This document shows, piece after piece, positions 8,473 through 17,922 of a stretch of DNA of 64,000 bases (the stretch's first letter is position 1; every line of letters begins with the position of its first letter). This DNA is from Micromonospora nigra (lineage in GTDB: Bacteria; Actinomycetota; Actinomycetes; Mycobacteriales; Micromonosporaceae). Position numbers and translations under genes: made by a program. The stretch is from assembly GCF_900091585.1 (NCBI RefSeq), contig NZ_FMHT01000003.1, positions 1,240,001 to 1,304,000 of the forward strand, in the 5' to 3' direction. The notes under the pieces were generated by a model. That model ran no database searches, was not told the origin of the DNA, and was given only the letters and a program-made list of their open reading frames with translations.

Positions 8473-9465
8473 GTGCTGCACGTCGATCCGATCTCCGTCG
8501 CCACCTCGACGGGGCCGCAGCTGACCGGGGCCACGAGCGACCCGGCCGGCGGCCCGGTGGCGTCCGGGGTGCTGGCCGCGGAACCCCCGCCGCCGTTCTC
8601 CGTCACCACCGTGTTCACCGAGACCCAGCTCGACAGCTGGCTCGCCCTCGGGCTGGTCCTCGCCGCCGGACTCTACCTCTACGGTGTGCACCGGCTGCGG
8701 GTACGCGGCGACCGCTGGCCGGTGGCCCGCACGATCTTCTTCCTCGGCCCCGGACTGGGCGGCATCGCCTCGGTCACCGTCAGCGGCCTGCACGCGTACG
8801 ACACGGCCCTGCTGTCGGTGCACATGGTCCAGCACATGGTGCTGTCGATGATCTCGCCGATCTTCCTGGCGCTGGGCGCCCCGGTGACCCTGGCCCTGCG
8901 GACCCTGCCGGCGCGCCCCCGCAAGCGGCTGCTGGCGGTCGTGCACAGCCGGGTCGCCCGGATCTACACCTTCCCGCTGGTGGCCTTCGCCATCTTCGTG
9001 GTCAACCCGTTCGCGCTGTACTTCACCGACCTCTACCGCTACACCCTCGAACACGTCTGGGCCCACGAGCTGGTGCACGCGCACTTCATCATGACCGGCT
9101 GCGTGTTCTTCTGGCCGCTGCTCGGCCTGGACCCGCTGCCCGGCCGCTGGCCGTACCCCGGACGGGCCCTGCTGATGCTGCTGTCGGTGCCGTTCCACAC
9201 CGTGCTCGGGCTCACCATCATGCAGTCCACCACACTGTTCGGCGGCGACTGGTATCCCTCCCTGGGCCTCGACTGGGCCGACCCGTGGGAGGACCAGGTG
9301 CTGGCCGGGGGCATCCTGTGGGCCGGCGGTGAGTTCGTCAGCGTGACGATGCTCGCGGTGCTGGTCGTGCAGTGGATGCGCCAGGCCGAACGAGAGGCCC
9401 GCCGCGTCGACCGCGACCTCGACCGCCAGGAGGCGCGCCAGCGCGCCGCGGAATCCGCTGCCTGA
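8473..9465 (+). CDS. CtaG-family cytochrome c oxidase assembly membrane protein
   Basis: A 330-residue polytopic protein of the caa3_CtaG family (PF09678). Conserved histidines occur in VHMVQHMVLSMISP, HVWAHELVHAHFIMTG and VPFHTVLGLTIM, spread over roughly seven membrane helices; these are thought to handle copper delivery to the oxidase. The tail is a charged coiled-coil-like helix (RQAEREARRVDRDLDRQEAR). Divergent orientation from ctaE, together with ctaC and ctaF nearby, supports a role in aa3 oxidase biogenesis. This family is distinct from the mitochondrial Cox11-type CtaG. Confidence 0.88.
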   Translation: MLHVDPISVATSTGPQLTGATSDPAGGPVASGVLAAEPPPPFSVTTVFTETQLDSWLALGLVLAAGLYLYGVHRLRVRGDRWPVARTIFFLGPGLGGIASVTVSGLHAYDTALLSVHMVQHMVLSMISPIFLALGAPVTLALRTLPARPRKRLLAVVHSRVARIYTFPLVAFAIFVVNPFALYFTDLYRYTLEHVWAHELVHAHFIMTGCVFFWPLLGLDPLPGRWPYPGRALLMLLSVPFHTVLGLTIMQSTTLFGGDWYPSLGLDWADPWEDQVLAGGILWAGGEFVSVTMLAVLVVQWMRQAEREARRVDRDLDRQEARQRAAESAA

Positions 9466-9570
9466 GGCCCTCGCGCCGGTACGCCCGCCGCGCCGGCCCG
9501 GGATGTCACGCGCGCCACAGCGACCGGTACGATCGACCCCGCAGCTACGAGGTGGGAGCCACTAACCGTC

Positions 9571-9966
9571 ATGAGCGATCGTCTGTGCACCGTCCTGCTC
9601 TACAGCGACGACCCGCAGGTCCGCGACCGGATGCGGCTCGCCGTCGGCCCCCGTCCCGCCCCCGGGCTGCGGATCGAGTTCGTCGAGGCGTCCACCTACG
9701 CCGAGTGCATCCGGCTGGTCGACGACTACGAGATCGACCTGATGGTGCTCGACGGTGAGGCCAGCCCCGGTGGCGGCATCGGCATCGCCCGGCAGATCAA
9801 GGACGACCGGGACGACGCCCCCCCGACCTGCGTGGTCATCGCCCGCGCCGCCGACCGGTGGCTCGCCGCGTACGCCGAGGTCGACGCCACCCTGGTGCAC
9901 CCCCTCGACCCGGTGACCACCGGCACGACGGTGGCCGAGCTGCTGCGGACGCACGCCCCCGCCTGA
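9571..9966 (+). CDS. Receiver-like (response-regulator fold) stand-alone protein
   Basis: A 131-residue single-domain protein with the CheY-like layout: acidic pair in YSDDPQV, a candidate phospho-acceptor Asp in [12 protein letters not shown], and a conserved TCVVIARA strand. The invariant lysine near the C-terminus is missing: the usual KP segment reads HPLDP. It may therefore be a pseudo-receiver that binds partners rather than a classical phosphorylated switch (inference). There is no output domain. GGTGGGAG precedes the ATG. It lies between the CtaG-like gene and trpD, on the same strand. Confidence 0.75.
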   Translation: MSDRLCTVLLYSDDPQVRDRMRLAVGPRPAPGLRIEFVEASTYAECIRLVDDYEIDLMVLDGEASPGGGIGIARQIKDDRDDAPPTCVVIARAADRWLAAYAEVDATLVHPLDPVTTGTTVAELLRTHAPA

Positions 9967-10051
9967 CGTTTCCGCTGCGGCACCGCCCGCGGCGGCTGGA
10001 CGAGCCGACGCCGGTTCCGCCCCACCGCACTCGTACGCTCGGGAGGCCCGC

Positions 10052-11098
10052 ATGGGCGATCGGACCTGGCCCCATCTGCTCACCACGCTGCTGCGCGGCG
10101 AGGAGCTCTCCACGGCCGACACCGCCTGGGCCATGGGCGAGATCATGTCCGGCGCGGCGACCCCGGCCCAGATCGCCGGCTTCGCCATGGCGCTGCGCGC
10201 CAAGGGCGAGACCCCGGCCGAGGTGGCGGGGCTGGTCGAGGCGATGCTCGGGCACGCGGTCCCGGTCGACCTCCCCGAACCGACCCGCGCCACCGCCCTC
10301 GACGTGGTCGGCACCGGCGGTGACCTCGCCCACACCGTGAACATCTCCACCATGACGGCGCTGGTGGTCGCCGGCGCGGGGGTCCGCGTGGTCAAGCACG
10401 GCAACCGGGCCGCCTCCTCCTCCTGCGGCACCGCCGACCTGCTGGAGTTCTTCGGCATCCCGCTCGACCTGGGCCCCGGTGGCGTGGCCCGGTGTGTCGA
10501 GGAGGCCGGCATCGGCTTCTGCTTCGCCGCCCGCTTCCACCCCGGCATGCGTCACGCCGGCCCGGTACGCCGCGAGCTCGGCGTGCCCACCGCGTTCAAC
10601 TTCCTCGGCCCGCTGACCAACCCGGCCCGGCCCCGGGCCGGCGCGGTGGGCTGCTTCGACCTGCGGATGGCGCCGGTCATGGCGGCCGTCTTCGCCGCCC
10701 GGGGCGACTCGGTGGTGGTGATGCGCGGCGAGGACGGTCTCGACGAGTTCACCACCGCCGCCCCCACCCGCTTCTGGGTGGCCCAGGGCGGCACCGTCCG
10801 GGAGACCCTGGTCGACGCGACCGACCTCGGGGTACCCCGTGCCACCCTCGCCGACCTGCGGGGCGGCGACGCCCCGCACAACGCCGACGTCGCCCGCCGC
10901 CTGCTGGCCGGCGAGCCCGGCCCGGTACGCGACGCCGTCCTGGTCAACGCGGCGGCAGCCCTGGCCACCCAGGGCCCGCTCGACGGCGACCTGCCCGAGG
11001 CGCTGCGCGCCGGAATGCAGCGGGCCGCCGACGCGATCGACTCGGGCGCTGCCGCCCGCACCCTGGACCGTTGGGTCGAGGTCGCCCGCACGGCCTGA
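10052..11098 (+). CDS. trpD: Anthranilate phosphoribosyltransferase
   Basis: A 348-residue enzyme that joins anthranilate to PRPP in tryptophan synthesis. The PRPP site GTGGD (87-91), NIST (97-100) and KHGNRA (115-120) are intact. Length agrees with the family. GGGAGG ends about five bases before the ATG. It stands alone, away from other trp genes, as in mycobacteria where trpD is beside ctaE. Downstream is a 400-base spacer with a tandem repeat and no obvious terminator. Confidence 0.95.
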   Translation: MGDRTWPHLLTTLLRGEELSTADTAWAMGEIMSGAATPAQIAGFAMALRAKGETPAEVAGLVEAMLGHAVPVDLPEPTRATALDVVGTGGDLAHTVNISTMTALVVAGAGVRVVKHGNRAASSSCGTADLLEFFGIPLDLGPGGVARCVEEAGIGFCFAARFHPGMRHAGPVRRELGVPTAFNFLGPLTNPARPRAGAVGCFDLRMAPVMAAVFAARGDSVVVMRGEDGLDEFTTAAPTRFWVAQGGTVRETLVDATDLGVPRATLADLRGGDAPHNADVARRLLAGEPGPVRDAVLVNAAAALATQGPLDGDLPEALRAGMQRAADAIDSGAAARTLDRWVEVARTA

Positions 11099-11219
11099 CC
11101 TCGCGCCTGCCACGGCACGGCCTGACCCGCACGGCCTGACCACGCGACCGCGGCGGCGTGGCCGCACCCGGAGCGTGGCCCGGCCCGGCGGGAAGCGGAC
11201 GGGCCACCGGCGAGAGCAC

Positions 11220-11314
11220 CGGCCCGGCGGGAAGCGCGCGGACCGTCGGGAAGCGCGCGGACCGGCGGGAAGCGCGCGGACCGTCGGGAAGCGCGCGGAC
11301 CGTCGGGACGGCGC
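11220..11314. repeat. 19-bp tandem repeat, five copies
   Basis: Copies begin at 11220, 11239, 11258, 11277 and 11296; the unit is CGGACCGTCGGGAAGCGCG with one or two changes per copy, and the last copy is degenerate. A related GGCGGGAAGCGGACGG lies just upstream. The period is not a multiple of three, so it is unlikely to be coding. It fills the 402-base gap 11099-11500, in which I see no gene. Confidence 0.8.
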
Positions 11315-11500
11315 GACGGGACCGCCGGGCCCGTTCCAGGGTCGGGGGTGGCGGAGTCAGGAACGTCGGACCCCCGTGGGAAACTACAGACGAGTAATTC
11401 CCACGATCAGGTCCGCGACCGTCGGCCGGTCACCGACCGACGCGCCACTGCCGCCCGGAGACCGGGTGGTGTTCGTGGCCAGCAGCGAGAGGAGCCGCCC

Positions 11501-11707
11501 GTGTCGGAGCGCGAGCTTCACTGCGACACCTGCGAGGGCGTTCAGCCGTTCGAGGCGCCACCGTGCGTCGACGACCACGGTGCCGACTGCCCCGAACTGA
11601 TCTGCACCCGTTGCGGTACGGCGGTGCTCATCGCCACGTTCGCCTTCGGCGCCGCGCGCATGGCCGCTCGCCGACGCCGCCCGCCGGTCCACCGCCGCGC
11701 CGCCTGA
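11501..11707 (+). CDS. Small zinc-ribbon-like protein
   Basis: A 68-residue protein starting at GTG, with GAGAGGA nine bases upstream. It contains paired cysteines CDTC (8-11) and C-x5-C-x2-C (Cys29, Cys35, Cys38), consistent with a zinc ribbon, followed by a short hydrophobic stretch and a strongly basic tail (RMAARRRRPPVHRR). I do not recognise a named family. The basic tail suggests nucleic-acid or membrane-surface contact (inference). A very strong hairpin follows before the convergent ctaF gene. Confidence 0.65.
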   Translation: MSERELHCDTCEGVQPFEAPPCVDDHGADCPELICTRCGTAVLIATFAFGAARMAARRRRPPVHRRAA

Positions 11708-11807
11708 GCTGACCGGTCTCCCCCGCCGCCTTCCCCCACCGCCGGGCACCGCGCCACCGCCCGCACCTCGACCGGGCCACCACGGGCCGCAGGCCCACCC
11801 GCGCACC

Positions 11808-11859
11808 CGACACGCGACAGCCCGCCTTCCCAGCTCGGAAGGCGGGCTGTCGCGTGTCG
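11808..11859. terminator. Strong bidirectional terminator hairpin
   Basis: A perfect 23-bp stem (11808-11830 with 11837-11859) around a six-base loop, ending four bases before the ctaF stop codon. It is the longest perfect hairpin I noticed in the window. Confidence 0.85.
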
Positions 11860-11863
11860 CGGG

Positions 11864-12289
11864 TCAGTGCTCGGCGGTGCGCCGGGTGCCCGTGTAGTAC
11901 TCGAACAGCAGTCCGCAGGTGGCGAGGATGACCGCCAGCAGGCCGACGCCCAGCAGCCAGAGCTGCCAGAACACCAGGCCGAGACCGGCGGTCGCGGCGG
12001 CGAGCGCCAAGCCGAACGGCCAGTAGCTGCCCGGGCTGAAGAAGCCGATCTCACCGGCGCCGTCGGCGATCTCACCGTCCGGCCGGTCCTCCGGGCGCAG
12101 GTCGATGCGGCGGGACACGAACCAGAAGAAGCCGCCGCACATCGCGCAGAGCAGAAACGACAGGGCCAGCGCCACGGTGCCGATCCACTCGACCCGGCTG
12201 GCCTCGGCGGCGGTCCAGCCGCCGTAGAGCACCGTCGCGAAGAGCAGGAACCCGGCGATGGTGAGGAAGATGCGCCACTCGGTCTTCAT
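11864..12289 (-). CDS. ctaF: Cytochrome c oxidase subunit IV (actinobacterial type)
   Basis: A 141-residue membrane protein starting MKTEWRIF, a start conserved in actinobacterial oxidase subunit IV. Four predicted membrane helices (about 7-27, 36-58, 91-108 and 110-130) are separated by an acidic linker (RPEDRPDGEIADGAGE). It is a small structural subunit of the aa3 oxidase. It lies ten bases downstream of ctaC, so the two form an operon. Confidence 0.92.
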   Translation of the reverse strand: MKTEWRIFLTIAGFLLFATVLYGGWTAAEASRVEWIGTVALALSFLLCAMCGGFFWFVSRRIDLRPEDRPDGEIADGAGEIGFFSPGSYWPFGLALAAATAGLGLVFWQLWLLGVGLLAVILATCGLLFEYYTGTRRTAEH

Positions 12290-12299
12290 GCCCGCTGCC

Positions 12300-13271
12300 T
12301 CAGCTTCCCGCGCCGGCCGGAGCGTTGTCCGGGTTGAAGTTGCTCTCGGTACGCCGCGTGTCGAACGGCCTGGTGGTGACCGCGTACGGTTCCTCGCCGA
12401 TCGAGGTCAGCGCCTCCTGGGTCGACGCGCCGCCCTGCTTGGCCGCCAGGAACTGGTCGTACTGCTCGGGCGAGACCACCCGCAGCTCGAAGTTCATGAA
12501 GGCGTGGTAGCTGCCGCACAGCTCGGCGCAGCGGCCCACGTACGCGCCCTCGGCCTCCAGCTCGGAGACCTGGAACTCGTTACGGATGTTGCCGGGCATG
12601 ACGTCGCGCTTGAACAGCATCTCCGGCACCCAGAAGGAGTGGATGACGTCGCGGCTGGTCTCCTCGAAGCGGATGGACCGGCCGGTCGGCAGCACCAGGA
12701 TCGGGATGACCTCGCTGGTGCCGAGCACCGAGGCGACGGTGTTGGCCTCCGGGCCCTGCCCGTCGCGGTAGTTGAACTGCCAGTTCCACTTGAAGGCCAC
12801 GACCTCGACGGTGACGTCGGGGTTGCGGGTCGTGCGCACCACGTCGGTCTGCACGATCGCCGTGTAGTAGAAGAGCACGGAGACGATCAGGATCGGCGCG
12901 ATGGTGTAGAGGAACTCCATCGGCAGGTTGTAGCGGGTCTGCACCGGCAGCTCGTTGCCCCGCTTGCGGTAGCGCACGACGCACCAGAAGATCAGGCCCC
13001 ACACGAAGACGCCGACCGCGAGCGCCGCGATGCACGAGGCGATCCACAGGTCGTACATCCGCTGGGCCTCCGGCGTGATGCCGCCCTGCGGCCAGCCGAA
13101 GCCGCCGAACGCCGCGCCGACGTCACAGCCCGTGAGCAGGACCAGCAGCGCCGTCGCGCCGAACCCGAGCCCGGCGACACGCCCGGCACCAGGCTTCCGG
13201 CGCCCACCGGCCCCCGCCGAAGCGCTGCGCCGTACGCCCGCGGGCCGTACCTCCGAACTCCTTGCGACCAC
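12300..13271 (-). CDS. ctaC: Cytochrome c oxidase subunit II
   Basis: A 323-residue protein whose CuA ligands are all visible: His211, and Cys248, Cys252, His256 and Met259 in CAELCGSYHAFM. Two membrane helices (about 75-100 and 118-140) anchor the outward-facing cupredoxin domain. The N-terminus is an arginine-rich signal with a lipobox-like LLTGC (Cys49), so it is probably a lipoprotein, as in other Actinobacteria. The aromatic patch KWNWQFNY for electron entry is present. The subunit I gene ctaD is not in this window. GTG start; a short GC hairpin (13321-13337) lies in the leader. Confidence 0.95.
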   Translation of the reverse strand: MVARSSEVRPAGVRRSASAGAGGRRKPGAGRVAGLGFGATALLVLLTGCDVGAAFGGFGWPQGGITPEAQRMYDLWIASCIAALAVGVFVWGLIFWCVVRYRKRGNELPVQTRYNLPMEFLYTIAPILIVSVLFYYTAIVQTDVVRTTRNPDVTVEVVAFKWNWQFNYRDGQGPEANTVASVLGTSEVIPILVLPTGRSIRFEETSRDVIHSFWVPEMLFKRDVMPGNIRNEFQVSELEAEGAYVGRCAELCGSYHAFMNFELRVVSPEQYDQFLAAKQGGASTQEALTSIGEEPYAVTTRPFDTRRTESNFNPDNAPAGAGS

Positions 13272-13454
13272 CTGGTCCTGCCTCCCTAGCGCGCCGCGGG
13301 TGTCTGTCCCGGTCTGGTGTCCTCCGCGTCGCGGAGGGACCGCACCGGCGGCAAAGGCGTCACCGACGGTCGCAGATTACTCGACCATGACGGGCTGGAC
13401 CGTGTTGGGGTCAGTCTCCGCACCCTTCGGGGGATCTTGACGGCGGTGACGCGC

Positions 13455-13460
13455 TAGCCT
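13455..13460 (+). promoter_or_regulatory. -10 hexamer TAGCCT of a probable leaderless promoter
   Basis: TAGCCT lies eight bases before the GTG of the cysteine desulfurase gene. A TTGACG occurs 12 bases upstream of it, too close for a standard -35. Confidence 0.45.
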
Positions 13461-13468
13461 GGGCAGTC

Positions 13469-14620
13469 GTGAGCCCCACCCCGGTCTACCTGGACTCGGC
13501 CACCGCCGCTCCGCTGCATCCGGTCGCCCGGCAGGCGCTGCTGGCGGCGCTCGACGACGGCTGGGCGGATCCGGGCAGGCTGTACTCGCGCGCCCGCCGC
13601 GCCCGTCAGCTGCTCGACGCCGCGCGGGAGGCCACCGCGGTCACGCTCGGCGTCCGCGCCGACGAGCTGTCCTTCACCCCCAGCGGCACGACGGCCGCGC
13701 ACGGCGCGGTGCTGGGCGGCCTGGCGGGTCGCGGTCGGGTGGGCCGGGTGCTGGTGCACTCGGCGATCGAACACTCGGCCGTGCTGCACGCGGCGGAGCG
13801 CCACGTCGCCGACGGCGGCGTCGCGACGAGCGTGCCGGTGGACCGCCTGGGCGGGCTGGACCTGGACGCCTGGTCGGCGGCGGTCGCCGCGCCGGGGGTG
13901 GCGCTCGCCACGCTGATCGCGGCCAGCCACGAGGTGGGCACCGTGCAGCCGGTAGCGACGGCGGCGGCGACCTGCGCCGACGTGGGGGTTCCGCTGCACG
14001 TGGACGCGGCGCAGGTGGTGGGGCGGTGCCCGCTGCCGACCGGCTGGTCGCTGCTCACCGCCAGCGCCCACAAGTGGGGCGGCCCGCCCGGGGTGGGCCT
14101 GCTGGTGGTGCGCAAGGGCACCCGCTGGGAGTCGCCGTGGCCGGCCGACGAGCGGGAGTCGGGGCGTACCCCGGGGACGTTGAACCTGCCGGCGGTGGTG
14201 GCGGCGGCGGCGAGCCTGCGCGCGGCGGCGGCCGACGCGGCGGCCGAGGCGGCCCGGCTGGCGCCGCTGGTGGACCGGATCCGGGCGCGGGTGGCGGCAG
14301 AGGTGCCGGACGTGGAGGTGGTGGGTGACCCCGACCACCGGCTGCCGCACCTGGTGACGTTCTCGTGCCTGTACGTCGACGGCGAGGCGCTGCTGCACGC
14401 GCTGGACCGGCGGGGCTTCGCCGTGTCGTCGGGATCGTCGTGCACGTCGTCGACGCTGCGCCCGTCGCACGTGCTGGCGGCGATGGGGGTGCTGTCGCAC
14501 GGCAACGTACGGGTGTCGCTGCACCGGGAGACCACGGAGGCGGACGTGGAGCGGTTCCTGGCGGAGCTGCCGGGGGTGGTCGCCGGCCTGCGCGCCGAGG
14601 CCGGGGTGATGGGGCTGTGA
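13469..14620 (+). CDS. Cysteine desulfurase (aminotransferase class V, NifS/IscS-like)
   Basis: A 383-residue PLP enzyme that removes sulfur from cysteine as an enzyme-bound persulfide. The PLP lysine is in SAHKWGGPPG (Lys202), the cofactor aspartate in LHVDAAQ (Asp179), and the catalytic cysteine in SSGSSCTSSTLRPSHV (Cys325). The stop codon overlaps the GTG of a TusA-like gene, so the desulfurase probably passes sulfur to that protein for thio-cofactor or tRNA modification (inference). Whether it also feeds Fe-S assembly cannot be told. Confidence 0.9.
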   Translation: MSPTPVYLDSATAAPLHPVARQALLAALDDGWADPGRLYSRARRARQLLDAAREATAVTLGVRADELSFTPSGTTAAHGAVLGGLAGRGRVGRVLVHSAIEHSAVLHAAERHVADGGVATSVPVDRLGGLDLDAWSAAVAAPGVALATLIAASHEVGTVQPVATAAATCADVGVPLHVDAAQVVGRCPLPTGWSLLTASAHKWGGPPGVGLLVVRKGTRWESPWPADERESGRTPGTLNLPAVVAAAASLRAAAADAAAEAARLAPLVDRIRARVAAEVPDVEVVGDPDHRLPHLVTFSCLYVDGEALLHALDRRGFAVSSGSSCTSSTLRPSHVLAAMGVLSHGNVRVSLHRETTEADVERFLAELPGVVAGLRAEAGVMGL

Positions 14621-14850
14621 CGATGCCGGCGGAGGTGCTCGACTGCCGTGGCCAGCGGTGCCCGCTGCCGGTGATCGCGCTGGCCCGCCGACTGCCCGAC
14701 GTGCCGGTGGGCACGGCGGTGCGGGTGCTGGCCGACGATCCGGCCGCCGCCGTGGACATCCCGGCGTGGTGCCGGATGCGCGGCCAGGAGTTCCTGGCGA
14801 CCGTCACCGGCCCCGACGGCCCCGCCTACGACGTCCGTCGCACCCACTGA
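14617..14850 (+). CDS. TusA-like sulfurtransferase
   Basis: A 77-residue protein with the TusA signature LDCRGQRCPLPVI; the cysteine of the CPLP motif (about residue 15) carries the persulfide. The fold and length match TusA/SirA proteins, which relay sulfur from a desulfurase to acceptors. The GTG at 14617 overlaps the desulfurase stop (GTGA); an ATG two codons later is an alternative start. Coupled translation with the desulfurase strongly suggests a donor-acceptor pair. Confidence 0.88.
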   Translation: MTMPAEVLDCRGQRCPLPVIALARRLPDVPVGTAVRVLADDPAAAVDIPAWCRMRGQEFLATVTGPDGPAYDVRRTH

Positions 14851-14906
14851 GCGTCCGCGCCGTTCCGCCACGCCGAGCCGTCCTGCCACGCCGAGCCGTT
14901 CTCCCC

Positions 14907-14975
14907 CGCTCCTGCGCTGCCGGAACCCGACGAAGCGGGCAGCGGCCGTGATCCGGGGCCGAGAGCGCAGGAGCG
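14907..14975. terminator. Possible composite hairpin between convergent genes
   Basis: Twelve-base arms (14907-14918 and 14964-14975) enclose a smaller inner hairpin near GCTGCC/GGCAGC. It separates the convergent TusA-like and kinase genes. Confidence 0.45.
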
Positions 14976-14988
14976 ACGCGGGAAGCGG

Positions 14989-16164
<1,176 letters not shown>

Positions 16165-16533
16165 TCAGCTGAACGAGTCGCCGCAGGCGCAGGAGTTGCC
16201 CGCGTTGGGGTTGTCGATGGTGAAGCCCTGGGCGTCGATCCGGTCGGCGAAGTCGATCGTCGCGCCGGTCAGGTAGGGAGCGCTCATCCGGTCGACGACG
16301 ACCTCGACGCCGTCGAAGTCGGTGACGACGTCACCGTCGAGCGAACGCTCGTCGAAGAAGAGCTGGTATCGCAGGCCGGAGCAGCCACCCGGCTGCACGG
16401 CGACCCGGAGCCGCAGGTCGTCACGGCCTTCCTGCTCGATCAGGGCCTTGACCTTCTGCGCCGCGACGTCGGTGAGGACGACGGACGTGGGGGCCTTGGC
16501 CTCGGTCGAGTCGGTCTGCGCTGGCGTGGTCAC
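16165..16533 (-). CDS. erpA: Iron-sulfur cluster insertion protein (A-type, ErpA-like)
   Basis: A 122-residue A-type carrier that delivers Fe-S clusters to target enzymes. The three ligand cysteines are present: Cys51 in GGCSGLRYQ and Cys115/Cys117 in NSCACGDSFS. The GTG at 16533 has AGGGAG about nine bases upstream, which decides the start over a longer in-frame extension. Possible clients in this window are NadA, LipA and the Rieske subunit (inference). A TACAAT hexamer at 16622-16627 on the minus strand could be its -10. Confidence 0.92.
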   Translation of the reverse strand: MTTPAQTDSTEAKAPTSVVLTDVAAQKVKALIEQEGRDDLRLRVAVQPGGCSGLRYQLFFDERSLDGDVVTDFDGVEVVVDRMSAPYLTGATIDFADRIDAQGFTIDNPNAGNSCACGDSFS

Positions 16534-16714
16534 GTGGAATTCTCCCTGCGCGCGTTCGGTGTGGTCTCTCCTGGCCAACGTAGGCCGCCGGTCGGTGATT
16601 CCCACAGTGGTCCAGCTACTGATTGTAGGCCGCCCGGGGCCGGGCCACCCGGCGGCGTGACCAGGCCCGCCCCGGAGCCGGCCGGCCCGCGCGCCCCGGG
16701 CGCCCGCGCAGGCG

Positions 16715-17854
16715 TCACCTGCTCCACTGGCGGGCCAGTCGCGCGCCGAGCGCCCGCAGCCCCTCGGCGGGCCGCTCCAGCGCGGCCGTCAGGCCGCCGC
16801 GCTGCTCGCCCCCGAAGTGCTCCACCAGGCTGTACGCGTCGGTCACTCCCGCCGCGGCGGCCTCCCGGCGGCCGGTGCTCACCTGACCGGCGAGCACCAC
16901 GCAGGGCAGCCCCCGGTCCCGGGCCCCACCGGCCACCCCGGCGACCACCTTGCCGCGCAGCGACTGGTGGTCGAAGGATCCCTCCCCCGTCACGACCAGG
17001 TCGACGGTGTCGAGGGCCGCGTCCAGACCGGTGGCGCGGGTGACGAGGCCGATGCCCGACTCGCGGTGCCCACCCAGCGCCAGCACCGCCGCCCCCAGCC
17101 CGCCGGCCGCACCGCCGCCGGGCAGCGCGCCGAGCCCGTGCGGGCAGCCGGGCAGGTCCCGTTCCAGGACGTCCGCCCAGCGTTGCAGCGCCGCGTCGAG
17201 CAGCAGCACGTCGGCACGGTCGGCACCCTTCTGCGGGCCGAACACGTTGCTCGCCCCGTGCAGGCCCAGCAGCGGGTTGTCCACGTCGCTGGCGGCGACC
17301 AGCCGGGCGTCGCGCAGCCGGGGCGCGCCGTCCAGCGCGGCCACGCCCACCAGTGCGGCGCCGCCGTACGGCAGGGCCAGTCCGGTGGCGTCGAGCGGGG
17401 TCACCCCGAGCGCGGTCAGCAGGCCCGCGCCGCCGTCGTTGGTGGCGGAGCCGCCGAGCCCGACCAGCACGGTGCGGGCACCGGCCTCCACCGCGGCGGT
17501 GACCAGCAGTCCCAGCCCGTACGAGGTGGTGACCTTCGGGTCGCGTTCGGCAGCGGCGAGCAGGTGCAGGCCGCACGCCTGGGCGCTCTCCAGCCAGGCG
17601 GTCGCCCCGTCGTCGGTGAGCAGGATCTCACCGGTCACGGGCCGGCCCAGCGGGTCGACGGTGGGCACGGGCACCCGCCGACCGGGCACCGCCCCCGCGA
17701 GCACGTCGAGGAAGCCGGGGCCGCCATCGGACAGGGGGCGGAGCAGCAGCTCGTCGGCGGGGGCGACCTCCCGCCAGCCCTCGGCGACCGCCGAGGCCGC
17801 CTGCGGGGCCGACAGCGTGCCGGCGAACGTGTCGGGGCAGAGCAGGACGCGCAT
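16715..17854 (-). CDS. Glycerate kinase
   Basis: A 379-residue member of the GlxK/GarK glycerate kinase family. Diagnostic features are the N-terminal LCPDTFAGTLSAPQAA, the acidic LSDGGPGFLD, the GLGGSATNDGGAGLLTALG nucleotide loop, and VTGEGSFDHQS near the C-terminus. It phosphorylates D-glycerate. The ATG at 17854 begins at the conserved MRVLLCPD. It is upstream of erpA on the same strand with a 180-base spacer, the arrangement also seen for Rv2205c-Rv2204c, and is divergent from nadA. Confidence 0.9.
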   Translation of the reverse strand: MRVLLCPDTFAGTLSAPQAASAVAEGWREVAPADELLLRPLSDGGPGFLDVLAGAVPGRRVPVPTVDPLGRPVTGEILLTDDGATAWLESAQACGLHLLAAAERDPKVTTSYGLGLLVTAAVEAGARTVLVGLGGSATNDGGAGLLTALGVTPLDATGLALPYGGAALVGVAALDGAPRLRDARLVAASDVDNPLLGLHGASNVFGPQKGADRADVLLLDAALQRWADVLERDLPGCPHGLGALPGGGAAGGLGAAVLALGGHRESGIGLVTRATGLDAALDTVDLVVTGEGSFDHQSLRGKVVAGVAGGARDRGLPCVVLAGQVSTGRREAAAAGVTDAYSLVEHFGGEQRGGLTAALERPAEGLRALGARLARQWSR

Positions 17855-17922
17855 GCCGAGCAGTGTGGCAGCACACATCTTCGGCGGCTGCGGGCGGACG
17901 GCGTTGTGGGAGCATGGGGTAC

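Noticed and set aside
11220..11314. CRISPR-like array
   Set aside because: Units are contiguous 19-bp tandem copies without spacers and no cas gene is present.
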